Source: CAVVSQ01 sp963848825 (GTDB lineage Bacteria; Planctomycetota; Planctomycetia; Gemmatales; Gemmataceae). Taken from it: a stretch of DNA of 12,144 bases. The translations under genes were made by a program, and so were the position numbers. The notes under the pieces are model-generated. The model saw only the letters and a program-made list of their open reading frames with translations, did no database searches and was not told the origin of the DNA. Location: positions 1-12,144 of the forward strand of contig CAWKFA010000011.1 of the NCBI GenBank assembly GCA_963848825.1, given 5' to 3'. Shown here in pieces: positions 5,000 through 12,144 of the stretch; position 1 is the first letter of the stretch; each line of letters opens with the position of its first letter.

Positions 5000-7566
5000 G
5001 TGACTACCGCCGGCCATAAGCACCGAACTGGAGCCTGGCCCGTGCGTTTCGCAGCCGTCGTATCTGCCCTTACGCTGTTTTTGACGACCCCTTTTGCCGG
5101 CAGCGCTCTGGCGGACGAGACTTCGCCCAAGGCCGCGGCGTTGACGAAAGAAAACGTCGCTTTCTTCGAAACCTATATCCGCCCCGTTTTGGCCGAGCAC
5201 TGTTATTCGTGTCATTCGACGCAGGCCCGCAAGCTGCGAGGGAACCTGCTGCTCGATTCGCGGCCTGGCATGGCCAAGGGGGGCGATAATGGTCCGGCCC
5301 TCGTGGCCGGCGACGTCGATAAGAGCCGGCTGATCCAGGCCATTCGCTGGAGCGACGCAGACTTTGTCATGCCGCCCAACAACAAGCTCACGCCAAGGCA
5401 AATCGAGAAGTTTGAAGAATGGGTCAAGATCGGCGCGCCGGACCCGCGTACCGAGCCACCGTCAAAAACGGCGGGTGCCGCCAAAACAATAGACCTGAAA
5501 GCCGGCCGCAACTGGTGGTCATTTCTTCCCGTGGTGGAAGGGGCCGAGCCAGTTGTGAAAGAGCCAGCCTGGGCCAGCAAGAAGATCGATTTCTTCGTAT
5601 TGCAGGAGCTCGAAGCCAAGGGGCTGTCGCCGTCGGCCCAGGCCGCCGCGCGTACCCTGATTCAGCGCGCCTACCTCGATCTGACGGGCCTGCGCCCGAG
5701 TTACGAACAAAGCGAGGCCTTCGCCAAAAACCCGTCGGCCAGCGCTTATGCGGAGGTCATCGAGCGACTTCTGGCCTCGCCTCAATATGGCCAGCGCTGG
5801 GGCCGCTACTGGCTCGACGTCGCCCGCTACGGCGAAGACAACCCGACTTCCGAAGCAACCAACCCGCCCTATCCGTTCGCCTGGCGCTACCGTGATTGGG
5901 TGATTGACGCCCTCAACCGCGATTTACCCTACAACCAGTTTGTCACGCTGCAACTTGCCGGCGACCTGGTTCCCGGCACGCCGCGCGGCGATCTCGCGGC
6001 GACCGGTTTCCTGGCGCGGGGCCGGTTTACCACAAAGACGCGCGCCTTTCCAAGGACGTCATCGAAAACCTTTACATGGATGACTGGGACGAGCGGGTGG
6101 ATGTCGTCTCCCGCGGCGTTCTGGGCCTGACGGTTGCTTGTGCCGCTGCCACGACCATAAGTTCGATCCGATCAGCACGCGCGATTATTACTCGCTCGCC
6201 AGCGTGTTCTCTTCCACGGTCGCCGTGCCACGTCCGGTGGCCGCGGTCGATGCCGAGGTCGAAAAGCGCTTCATGCTCACCGCCCAGCGGCTGTTCTATG
6301 TCAGCTATGTCGCGAAACTTCTGCGCACCGAGCCGGGCAGCAAGCCGAAGGAATCCAGGCAGAAAGTCGAGCAGCTCGTCGCGGAACTGGACAAGATCGA
6401 AGAAGAGATAGCTCCCCTCCGCCAGACCCACCCCGATCTTTACGCCTACCTTGTCAAGCTGGACCGGCGCCCGCGCCCTATCCCGGCGCTGGCGGTGGCA
6501 ATGCCGCCACTCCGGCGGTCAAGCCCCCTGTTCCCCCGGTGGCCGGTGGACAAAAGAAGCGTGGGGGCGGCGGCGGCTCCAGCGAGCCTTATTTCAACGC
6601 TGTCTTCGAAGCCGGCCTGTGGGTCAACGGCTCTGACGCGGACATAACGCTGCTTGATATCAGGCCCGACCAGCCCCATGATCTCCATGTGCTTCCTGGC
6701 GGCAATGTCGCCAAACCGGCCGAACTCGCGCCGCGTGGTTTTCTCTCGGTACTGTCCCAGGGCGAGCCAGCGTTTCGACAAGGCTCCGGACGGCTCGAGC
6801 TGGCCGAGAAAATCTTTACCGATGCCGCTCCGCTCACGGCGCGCGTCATCGTCAATCGCGTCTGGGGCTGGCATTTTGGCAAACCGCTCGTCGATACCCC
6901 GAGCGACTTCGGGGCCCAGGGCGAAAAAGCCAGCCACCCGCAGTTGCTTGACGACCTGGCCGCTCGCTTTATCGCCAATGGCTGGTCGCTTAAATGGCTG
7001 CACCGCGAAATCATGCTGTCGTCCGTCTATCGACAGGCCAGCCACCCGCGTGCCGAGGCGATCAAAATAGACCCCGCCAACCGCCTTCTATGCGCATGAA
7101 TCCACGCCGCCTCGACATTGAGGCTTATCGCGACTGCATCCTGCAAGCCAACGGCAGTCTCGACAACAGGCTGGGCGGACCTTCGGCTGACCTGGAACAA
7201 GCCGGCAACAACCGCCGCACCGTTTACGCGCGTGTCAGCCGGGGCCGGCTCAATAATCTGTTGCAGCTCTTTGGTTTCCCTGAAGCGACGATGCACAGCC
7301 CCACCCGCGAAGCCACGACCACGCCCTTCCAGCAGTTATTCGTCATGAATAGCCCCTTCATGCGTGAACAGGCGGCCGCCCTTTTGAAAACCGCCGCCGA
7401 GGAACCGGATGTCGCTGCCAAAGTGCGTACGCTCTATCGTCGCGCCCTGGTGCGTGACCCCACGAGTCAAGAACTCGAGCTAGCCACCGCGTTTCTGGCC
7501 GGCGGCACCTTGAACGATTATGCGCATGCCTTGCTCTGTACCAACGAGGTGATGTTTTGGCCATGA
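5000..7566 (+). CDS. Planctomycete cytochrome c / DUF1549 / DUF1553 protein (four frameshifts)
   Basis: Exported planctomycete surface-type protein, about 856 aa after repair. GTG start at 5000 with AAGG 5 nt upstream; a Sec signal ends near SALA-DE. Order: planctomycete cytochrome c domain (CYSCH, Cys68-His72; likely Met ligand in FVMPPNNKLT), DUF1549 (about 195-405, from KIDFFVLQELEAKGLSP to CARCHDHKFDP, a second CxxCH), a charged helical segment, a Gly/Pro-rich linker (about 492-530), then DUF1553 (about 590-845, TARVIVNRVWGWHFGKPL, MNSPFM). One base is missing at each of four places: near 6015 (restoring FLGAGPVYHKD), 6143 (restoring CARCH), 6465-6472, and 7090 (restoring RLLWRMNPRRLD). 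The frame steps 2-1-3-2-1, all deletions. Haem binding is inferred from CxxCH; the biological role of this family is unresolved. The stop overlaps the next ATG by 4 bp. Confidence 0.9.
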
Positions 7567-8926
7567 ACCAACCTATTTCGCGACGAACCATGATTAGCTC
7601 GCTCGGTGCCGGCCTGGGGTCGGTTGCCCTCGCGGGCCTGTTCGCGGACGAGCAGGCACGCGCTGGCAACGTCATCACGCCGGCGCCGCGCATGCCGGCC
7701 AAAGCCAAGCACAATATTGTGCTCTTTCTCGCGGGCGGCCCCTCGCAGCTCGACATGTTCGACCCCAAGCCCGACCTCAAAAAATATGCGGGCCAGCGGC
7801 CCGATTCGGTCAATCTGCGCACCGAGCGCACGACCGGCGGCTTGCTCCCCTCTCCCTTTGTCTTCAAGAAGCATGGCCAGGCGGGCCTCGAAATCAGCGA
7901 GCTGCTGCCCAACCTCGCCGCCATCGCCGATGATCTTTGCATTGTCCGCTCGATGTACACCTTCAACCCCACGCACACCCCGGCGCAGCCTGTTCATTCC
8001 GGGAATATCGCGGCGACGCGTCCCTCCATGGGCTCGTGGATCTCCTACGGCCTGGGCACTGAAAACCAGAACCTCCCCGGATTTGTCGTGTTGGGCCCCG
8101 GCGGCGGAGGCGGTCCCGGCCTGCGCAATGGCTTTCTGCCCGGCGCCATCAAGGCGCGGCGTTCGACGATTCCGTTACCGACCCCGAACGCATGATCCGC
8201 TACCTGCGCAACACGCAACTGACTCCCACCGACCAGCGCCGGCAACTGGACCTCGTTCAGCAACTCAACCGCAGCCACGAGGAGGCCGTCGGCCAGGATG
8301 AATTTCTCGATGCCCGCATCCAGGCCATGGAAACCGCCTTTCGCATGCAGTCCGAAGCGATCAATGCGTTCGATCTTCGCACCGAGCCGGAGGCGGTGCG
8401 GGCCGAATACGGCACCTCCTCCTTCGCCAATGGCTGTATCCTGGCACGCCGGCTTGTGGAACGCGGCGTGCGCACGGTTCACGTCTATTGCGGTGGAGGC
8501 CAACCCTGGGACGACCATAGCCGCATCAATGAAAATCTCCGTGCCCGCTGCCCGGACATGGACCGCGCCTCGGCGGCGCTGATTCGCGACCTCAAACGCC
8601 GCGGGCTCCTCGACGAAACGGCCGTTATCTGGGGTGGTGAATTCGGCCGTACCCCCGTGTCGGAAAGTGGCGACGGTCGCGACCACAATCCTTATGGCTT
8701 CACCATGTTCATGGCCGGCGGCGGCTTCAAGGGGGGCACCTGCTACGGCGCCACCGATGAGTTCGGCTTCCGCGCCGTGGACAAGCGCGTCTCCATTCAC
8801 GACCTGCATGCCACCCTGTTGCATGTGCTTGGCATCGATCATGAAAAGCTCACCTATCGCTACGCCGGCCGCGATTTCCGGCTAACCGATGTCTACGGCC
8901 AGGTTATTCACGATCTGCTGGTGTAG
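7563..8926 (+). CDS. DUF1501 protein, Tat-exported (one frameshift)
   Basis: About 454 aa after repair, member of DUF1501, a family related to alkaline phosphatase/sulfatase-type hydrolases that in planctomycetes usually sits beside DUF1549/DUF1553 genes. The N-terminus MNQPISRRTMISSLGAGLGS is a twin-arginine signal. Family segments seen are NIVLFLAGGPSQLDMFDPKP, TPAQPVHSGNI, CGGGQPWDDHSRINENL, VIWGGEFGRTP and DGRDHNPYGFTMFMAGGG; Asp and His in these are candidates for metal binding. The frame breaks near 8147: restoring a T gives PGAYQGAAFDDSVTDPERM and joins the two halves. The ATG overlaps the previous stop (ATGA, 7563-7566). A GAGG lies 13 nt upstream, rather far, so translational coupling probably drives expression. 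Enzymatic activity of the family is not established. Confidence 0.9.
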
Positions 8927-8935
8927 TCAGCAACC

Positions 8936-9702
8936 ATGGCAGAGGCTCCAAAGGTCGCCCTGATCACCGGCAGCGGCAAGCGCCGTATCGGCTGGCATGT
9001 GGCCGAGGCGCTGGCCGGGCGCGGTTATGCGCTGGCGCTCCATTATCATCAGTCGGCCAAGGAGGCGCTGGACAGCGTTGCCTATTTTCAGGGCGCGGTG
9101 TCGAGGCGCGGGCATTTCAAGCAGACCTGGCGAGTGAGCAGGGTGCCACCAGGCTCGTGCAGCAAGCGCTGAGCCATTTCGGCCGGCTCGATGTGCTGGT
9201 GAATTGCGCCGCGATCTGGCATGGCAAAAAGCTGGAAGAGACCACGGCCGCCGACCTTCGCTCTTTTTTTGATACCAATACGCTCGGCACTTTTATTTGT
9301 TCGCAACAGGCAGGCCTGGCCATGACCCGCCAGCCGGAAGGTGGCTCGATCATCACGGTGGGCGATTGGGCAACGGCCCGGCCTTATGTCAACTATGCAG
9401 CCTACATGGTTTCCAAGGGGGCGATCCCGGCGCTGACGCGCTGTCTGGCTGTCGAGCTAGGAAGCCGCAACCCGTCGGTCCGCGTCAATTGCATTCTGCC
9501 CGGGCCGGTCATGCTGCCGACGGACTTGCCGGAAGCCGAGCGGCGTCAGGCGCTCGACGCGACGCTGCTGAAACGGGAAGGCCGGCCGGAGAACATGGTT
9601 CAGGCGGTGTTATTTTTGATCGACAACGATTATGTGACGGGTATTTGCTTGCCGGTGGATGGCGGGCGCGGCATTTTCGCGCCGGATTCGCTGAGTCCGT
9701 AA
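8936..9702 (+). CDS. SDR-family oxidoreductase with Asp-Tyr-Lys triad (pteridine-reductase-like; one frameshift)
   Basis: About 255 aa after repair, a classical short-chain dehydrogenase/reductase. The cofactor-binding TGSGKRRIG (11-19), with basic residues, suggests NADPH. NCAA (90-93) replaces the usual NNAG, followed by DTNTLGTF with Asn115. The catalytic site reads Asp144, Tyr157, Lys161 (VGDWA...YMVSK); the usual Ser is replaced by Asp exactly 13 residues before Tyr, as in PTR1/FolM pteridine reductases. LPGPVMLPTDLP and the C-terminal DYVTGICLPVDGGR are standard SDR segments. The frame breaks near 9097; one restored G gives QGAGVEARAFQADLASEQGA. It starts 9 bp after the DUF1501 stop with no clear Shine-Dalgarno, so it is probably the third gene of the operon. 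Substrate assignment is inference; other SDR substrates are possible. Confidence 0.85.
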
Positions 9703-9726
9703 GCAGCCCGTAACAGAGCACAAACC

Positions 9727-10632
9727 TTAGCGTTCGTGACGATTGAAGAATTCCCAAATCACATCATTCGCTTCGATGTTCATCGTATAAGCGCCGAGAA
9801 TGCCGCCGCCGAAGGGACGCCCGGGCCAGGTGTGGCCGCCATCCTCAATGACGTAGAGAATAACCTCGGCGCCGGCCTTGCCCGCTTCATATTCGTTGCG
9901 TGTGATCTTGAAGCGGTCCTTGAGCGTCGACAAGTGCCTGACTTTGGGCTCAAGCTCGGCGCCGTTACAACGAACGCATTCCGCCATCGTGTCGCCCACC
10001 GAACGAAAGCGGAGGAAGGCCGCTACCTTCGGATTGGGGCCTTCAAAGGGTACCAGGTTATCCGCTGTGCCGTGGATGTGCAGCACGGGCACAGGGCGCC
10101 TGGGCTCATAGGTATCCGTGGCGATGGTGCCAGAGACGGGCGCGATGGCCGCGATCCGCTCGGACATCTCGGCCGCCAGGCGATAACACATCATGGCCCC
10201 ATTGGACATGCCGGTGGCATAGACCCGTTTCTTGTCGACGTTGACGATCCCTTCGAGCTCATCGAGCACCTTGCCGATGAAGTACACGTCGTCCGGCCTG
10301 GTGGCGGCGATGAAGGAAGCGAAGCCGCCCGCGTTCCAGGTGTAAAGGAGAGGCGCCGGGCCGGTGCCGTTGGGGTAGACGACGATAAAGCCGGCGGCGT
10401 CGGCCTTCTTGTTGAGCCCGCTAAAGCCCTCCATGATTTTGGCCGTCATGGTGGCCCCGTGCAGAGCGAGCACGACGGGTGTGCTCTTTTTGGCATCGTA
10501 GCCTGGCGGAATATGGACCCAGTAGCTGCGTTTTTGCTGATCAACTTCCAGAGTGCGTAGGTGGTCTCCCTTGCCGAGGCGTTCTGTCTGTCCAAGAACC
10601 AGTGCCAGCAAGGATAGCGTGATAAGGGACAT
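9727..10632 (-). CDS. LpqC / PHB-depolymerase-type secreted esterase
   Basis: An intact 301-aa alpha/beta hydrolase of the LpqC (polyhydroxybutyrate depolymerase-like, feruloyl-esterase-like) family. A short hydrophobic start, MSLITLSLLALVLG, is a likely signal sequence. Landmarks are VVLALHGATM (oxyanion hole), GFIVVYPNGTG, the nucleophile motif GMSNGAM with Ser143, APVSGT, HIHGTADNLVPFEG with Asp191, and DGGHTWPG with His267, so the full Ser-Asp-His triad is present. The ATG at 10630-10632 has AAGGA (complement of 10638-10642) 5 nt upstream. The stop is 24 bp from that of the reductase, with the genes converging. The insertion sequence begins only 65 bp before the start, so it may have replaced or separated the original promoter. 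Substrates in this family include polyesters and feruloyl sugars; which applies here is unknown. Confidence 0.88.
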   Translation of the reverse strand: MSLITLSLLALVLGQTERLGKGDHLRTLEVDQQKRSYWVHIPPGYDAKKSTPVVLALHGATMTAKIMEGFSGLNKKADAAGFIVVYPNGTGPAPLLYTWNAGGFASFIAATRPDDVYFIGKVLDELEGIVNVDKKRVYATGMSNGAMMCYRLAAEMSERIAAIAPVSGTIATDTYEPRRPVPVLHIHGTADNLVPFEGPNPKVAAFLRFRSVGDTMAECVRCNGAELEPKVRHLSTLKDRFKITRNEYEAGKAGAEVILYVIEDGGHTWPGRPFGGGILGAYTMNIEANDVIWEFFNRHER

Positions 10633-10697
10633 GGGAATCCTTTCGATTAACTACTCCTTTAAGCCGGATCAGATTTTCACGCAAGGCTGATTTTGCC
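10633..10697 (-). other. Short leader between the insertion sequence and lpqC-like gene
   Basis: Sixty-five bases hold the Shine-Dalgarno and little else. A TTGCGT lies 17 bp before a poor TAAAGG, so no convincing promoter remains. If the IS landed inside the original control region, expression may now depend on an outward promoter from the element. Confidence 0.35.
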
Positions 10698-10718
10698 GGG
10701 TGTGGCCACGGATTCTGG
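10698..10718 (+). repeat. Terminal inverted repeat of the IS, lpqC-proximal end
   Basis: Begins GGGTGTGGCCA and ends TTCTGG. It matches the reverse complement of 12123-12143 at 16 of 21 positions, including the first nine bases and the last five. It lies just beyond the transposase stop at 10722. Confidence 0.7.
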
Positions 10719-10721
10719 GGG

Positions 10722-12066
10722 TCAGGCCTTTGACCAGTAGGCCGACCACTGGCTGGCATTTCGTACACATATCAGGGCCGACATGCCTGAGATGTTCTTG
10801 CGACGCCATCGTGCGCCGCGTGCTTTGAGTCTTAAACCCAGAGTTTTCGCCCAGCCTTCGACGCTGCCGCTGCCGATCGCCTGGCCCGCCGCTAACCGCT
10901 GGCGATATGCCAAGCGGTGGGTATGTTTGGCGAAGTAACCCACGAGTTTCTCTAAAGCCGAGCGGCGTTCTGGCGTGTCCCCCTTGGCGTATTCTTCGGC
11001 CACGAGTTGACAGATGCCGGCCCAGCCGGATTCCAATAATAATTTGCGGCTCTGTTCCAAAAAGGTCTGGGCCTCCTCGCTGTCCTCGCCGTAGATACGC
11101 TTCCCCGCTTGGCCGATATGCCCGCAACCATGGAAGATATCAAGTGTCTGCTCGCAGCCGGTGAAGACACGCTGCACGGAGCGCCAAATCCACGACGCCC
11201 CATCTCCCAGCGCGTGTAAGGCACTGGTTTGCGATACGCCAAGACGCCGACTCCAAGCACGCCACGTCCGTCGAAATACCTTCGCCGGAGCAATCGCCGC
11301 CCAGGCCACCCGTGCTGTCGGCGCCGTAGTGTGCGCTGTTGCCATTGAGCCGGTGTGGCCGGCGTGGCACGCTTCCGCTTCTGAAAAACCCCGATTTTCA
11401 AGTCTTTCCAGCCTTCATCCAGCGTGTTTACTTTGCCCGCATCGGTCGTGAATTCCACGTCTCCGGCCGCAGCGGTGAACGCTTGCGGTGTATGCATCTC
11501 CGTCGTTTGCCATTGAACCATCCGCTGGCCTTGCCGATGGCATTCGCGACGCAGCGATTCCTTGCTTAGCTTGACCCGCAACAGCGTTGTCAGGTGTTCC
11601 CTCGCCTTGGCGAAGGACACATCGGCTGCCAGTCGACTCAGGTGCTGCTGTAACGTCCGCGTATAGGCTCCGGTTAGCCCCAAAACCGCGTCAGCGCCAT
11701 ACCCCAACACTTCGCAGCCACAGCGACTGCCCCACCAACGGCGCTGCAAGCGCAATGGCCCCAAACAACTCACGATTTGCCGCGTGCTTTTGCTACGATT
11801 GAGGCGCGGTCGACCACAGGCGCAACTCCGCAGCGGGGCACTTTTTTTTCAAGCGCCTCAATACGCGTTTGCACTGCCTGCTCAAGCACCTGACGATTGA
11901 TTTCTTGGCCCTTTTGCAACACTGCCACCTCGCAGGTATCAATAACTTCCCCCTCGGGAGCCACCAATGCAAGCTGCTGCATCTCCTGAAGAAAGACATG
12001 GTACCGTCGTAGCAAGGTCTCTTGGGCTGGCGATTCTACTTCCAGACTAACGGTAATACGTGACAT
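10722..12066 (-). CDS. ISKra4-family DDE transposase (two frameshifts)
   Basis: About 448 aa after repair. It moves the element by DDE chemistry. The start at 12064-12066 (MSRITVSLEVESPAQETLL) has GGAGG 6 nt upstream. The N-terminal helical part is followed by a SCLGPLRLQRRWW segment, then the catalytic region: Asp in EFTTDAGKVNT (codon 11441-11443), WKDLKIGVFQKRKR, Asp in HALGDGASWIW (11202-11204), DIFHGCGHI, and Glu in IGSGSVEGWAKTLGLRLKAR (10857-10859), ending near RWRRKNISGM. These are ISKra4-family hallmarks; the three acidic residues are my proposed DDE triad. One base is missing near 11770 (AAAATC expected, giving RGKIVSC) and one near 11325 (restoring RTLPAPTARVAW). As read, the gene would give no full-length enzyme; if the indels are errors it is intact. 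Confidence 0.85.
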
Positions 12067-12072
12067 GATCGG

Positions 12073-12077
12073 CCTCC
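12073..12077 (-). promoter_or_regulatory. Ribosome binding site fixing the transposase start
   Basis: GGAGG on the minus strand lies 6 nt before the ATG at 12064-12066. The frame stays open upstream to 12141, but that extension runs through the terminal repeat and is not expected to be translated. Confidence 0.6.
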
Positions 12078-12122
12078 TGCCGTAAAAGAGAAGGCCCCAG
12101 ATTACCCGAATCCTCCAGCCTA

Positions 12123-12143
12123 CCAGACTATTTAGCCACACCC
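12123..12143 (-). repeat. Terminal inverted repeat of the IS, transposase-proximal end
   Basis: Read on the minus strand it begins GGGTGTGGCTA and ends AGTCTGG. It pairs with 10698-10718. Only one more base follows in the window. Confidence 0.7.
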
Positions 12144-12144
12144 A

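Larger units (their letters stand above)
10698..12143 (-). mobile_element. ISKra4-family insertion sequence
   Basis: A complete element of about 1446 bp as read, bounded by imperfect terminal inverted repeats (10698-10718 and 12123-12143, 16 of 21 matching) and carrying one transposase gene on the minus strand. The right end is one base from the window edge, so a target duplication cannot be checked there. The element abuts the leader of the lpqC-like gene. Confidence 0.75.

Noticed and set aside
6446..7045. 199-codon open frame on the minus strand
   Set aside because: Shadow of the DUF1553 part of the cytochrome gene.
5000..7566. Programmed ribosomal frameshifting as explanation for the frame changes
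   Set aside because: Four successive one-base losses in one gene, plus losses in unrelated genes and in the IS, have no shared slippery signal. Error or decay is simpler.
8045..8842. Long 265-codon open frame on the minus strand
   Set aside because: It is antisense to the DUF1501 gene, which shows clear family motifs. GC-rich coding DNA commonly gives such shadows.
9736..10560. 274-codon open frame on the plus strand
   Set aside because: Antisense to the intact LpqC-type esterase with its full catalytic triad; no recognisable protein motifs of its own.
1..12144. CRISPR array, tRNA, rRNA or phage module
   Set aside because: I saw no regularly spaced direct repeats, no cloverleaf or rRNA-like sequence, and no phage structural or integrase genes.

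Overview
The window looks like a stretch of a planctomycete chromosome, possibly a metagenome-derived contig. The best evidence is a planctomycete-type cytochrome c / DUF1549 / DUF1553 gene translationally coupled to a Tat-exported DUF1501 gene. A Cys-rich lipoprotein of a kind seen in planctomycetes, an LpqC-type esterase and an ISKra4-family insertion sequence fit the same origin. Most genes are GC-rich (38 of 60 bases in one counted line). The exception is 1809-3430, which is clearly AT-richer.

Layout. 3-631 (minus): a mazEF toxin-antitoxin operon with a good sigma70-like promoter and a 12-bp palindrome over its -10 box. 889-1733 (plus): a lipoprotein with a His-rich N-terminus and a YHS-like Cys cluster at the C-terminus. 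1809-3430 (minus): a small SmpA/BamE-like lipoprotein and an exported WD40-type beta-propeller protein. 3431-3885: a gene-free stretch with strong palindromes. 3886-4860 (minus): a secreted alpha/beta hydrolase, divergent from the next operon. 5000-9702 (plus): PSD1-type cytochrome c protein, then DUF1501 protein, then a short-chain dehydrogenase/reductase whose triad is Asp-Tyr-Lys, as in pteridine reductases. 9727-10632 (minus): LpqC-type secreted esterase, convergent with the reductase. 10698-12143: an ISKra4-family insertion sequence with recognisable terminal inverted repeats; its outer end lies at the window edge.

The most striking property is that seven of the eleven genes are broken by single-base indels. 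I count about 11 one-base deletions and one insertion. After restoring one base at each site, every protein reads through with its family motifs intact. This points to sequencing or assembly error (several sites lie in short homopolymers) more than to decay. The affected genes are therefore annotated here over their full repaired span.

Functionally, the centre of the window is an export-oriented planctomycete operon (Sec and Tat signals, haem-binding CxxCH motifs) of the kind whose exact role is still unknown, flanked by two secreted serine hydrolases. I do not see a convincing new defence or mobile system. The points most worth following are the promoter/palindrome arrangement at 4926-4981, the metal-binding-looking lipoprotein, the pteridine-reductase-like third gene of the operon, and the palindromes at 3657-3778.
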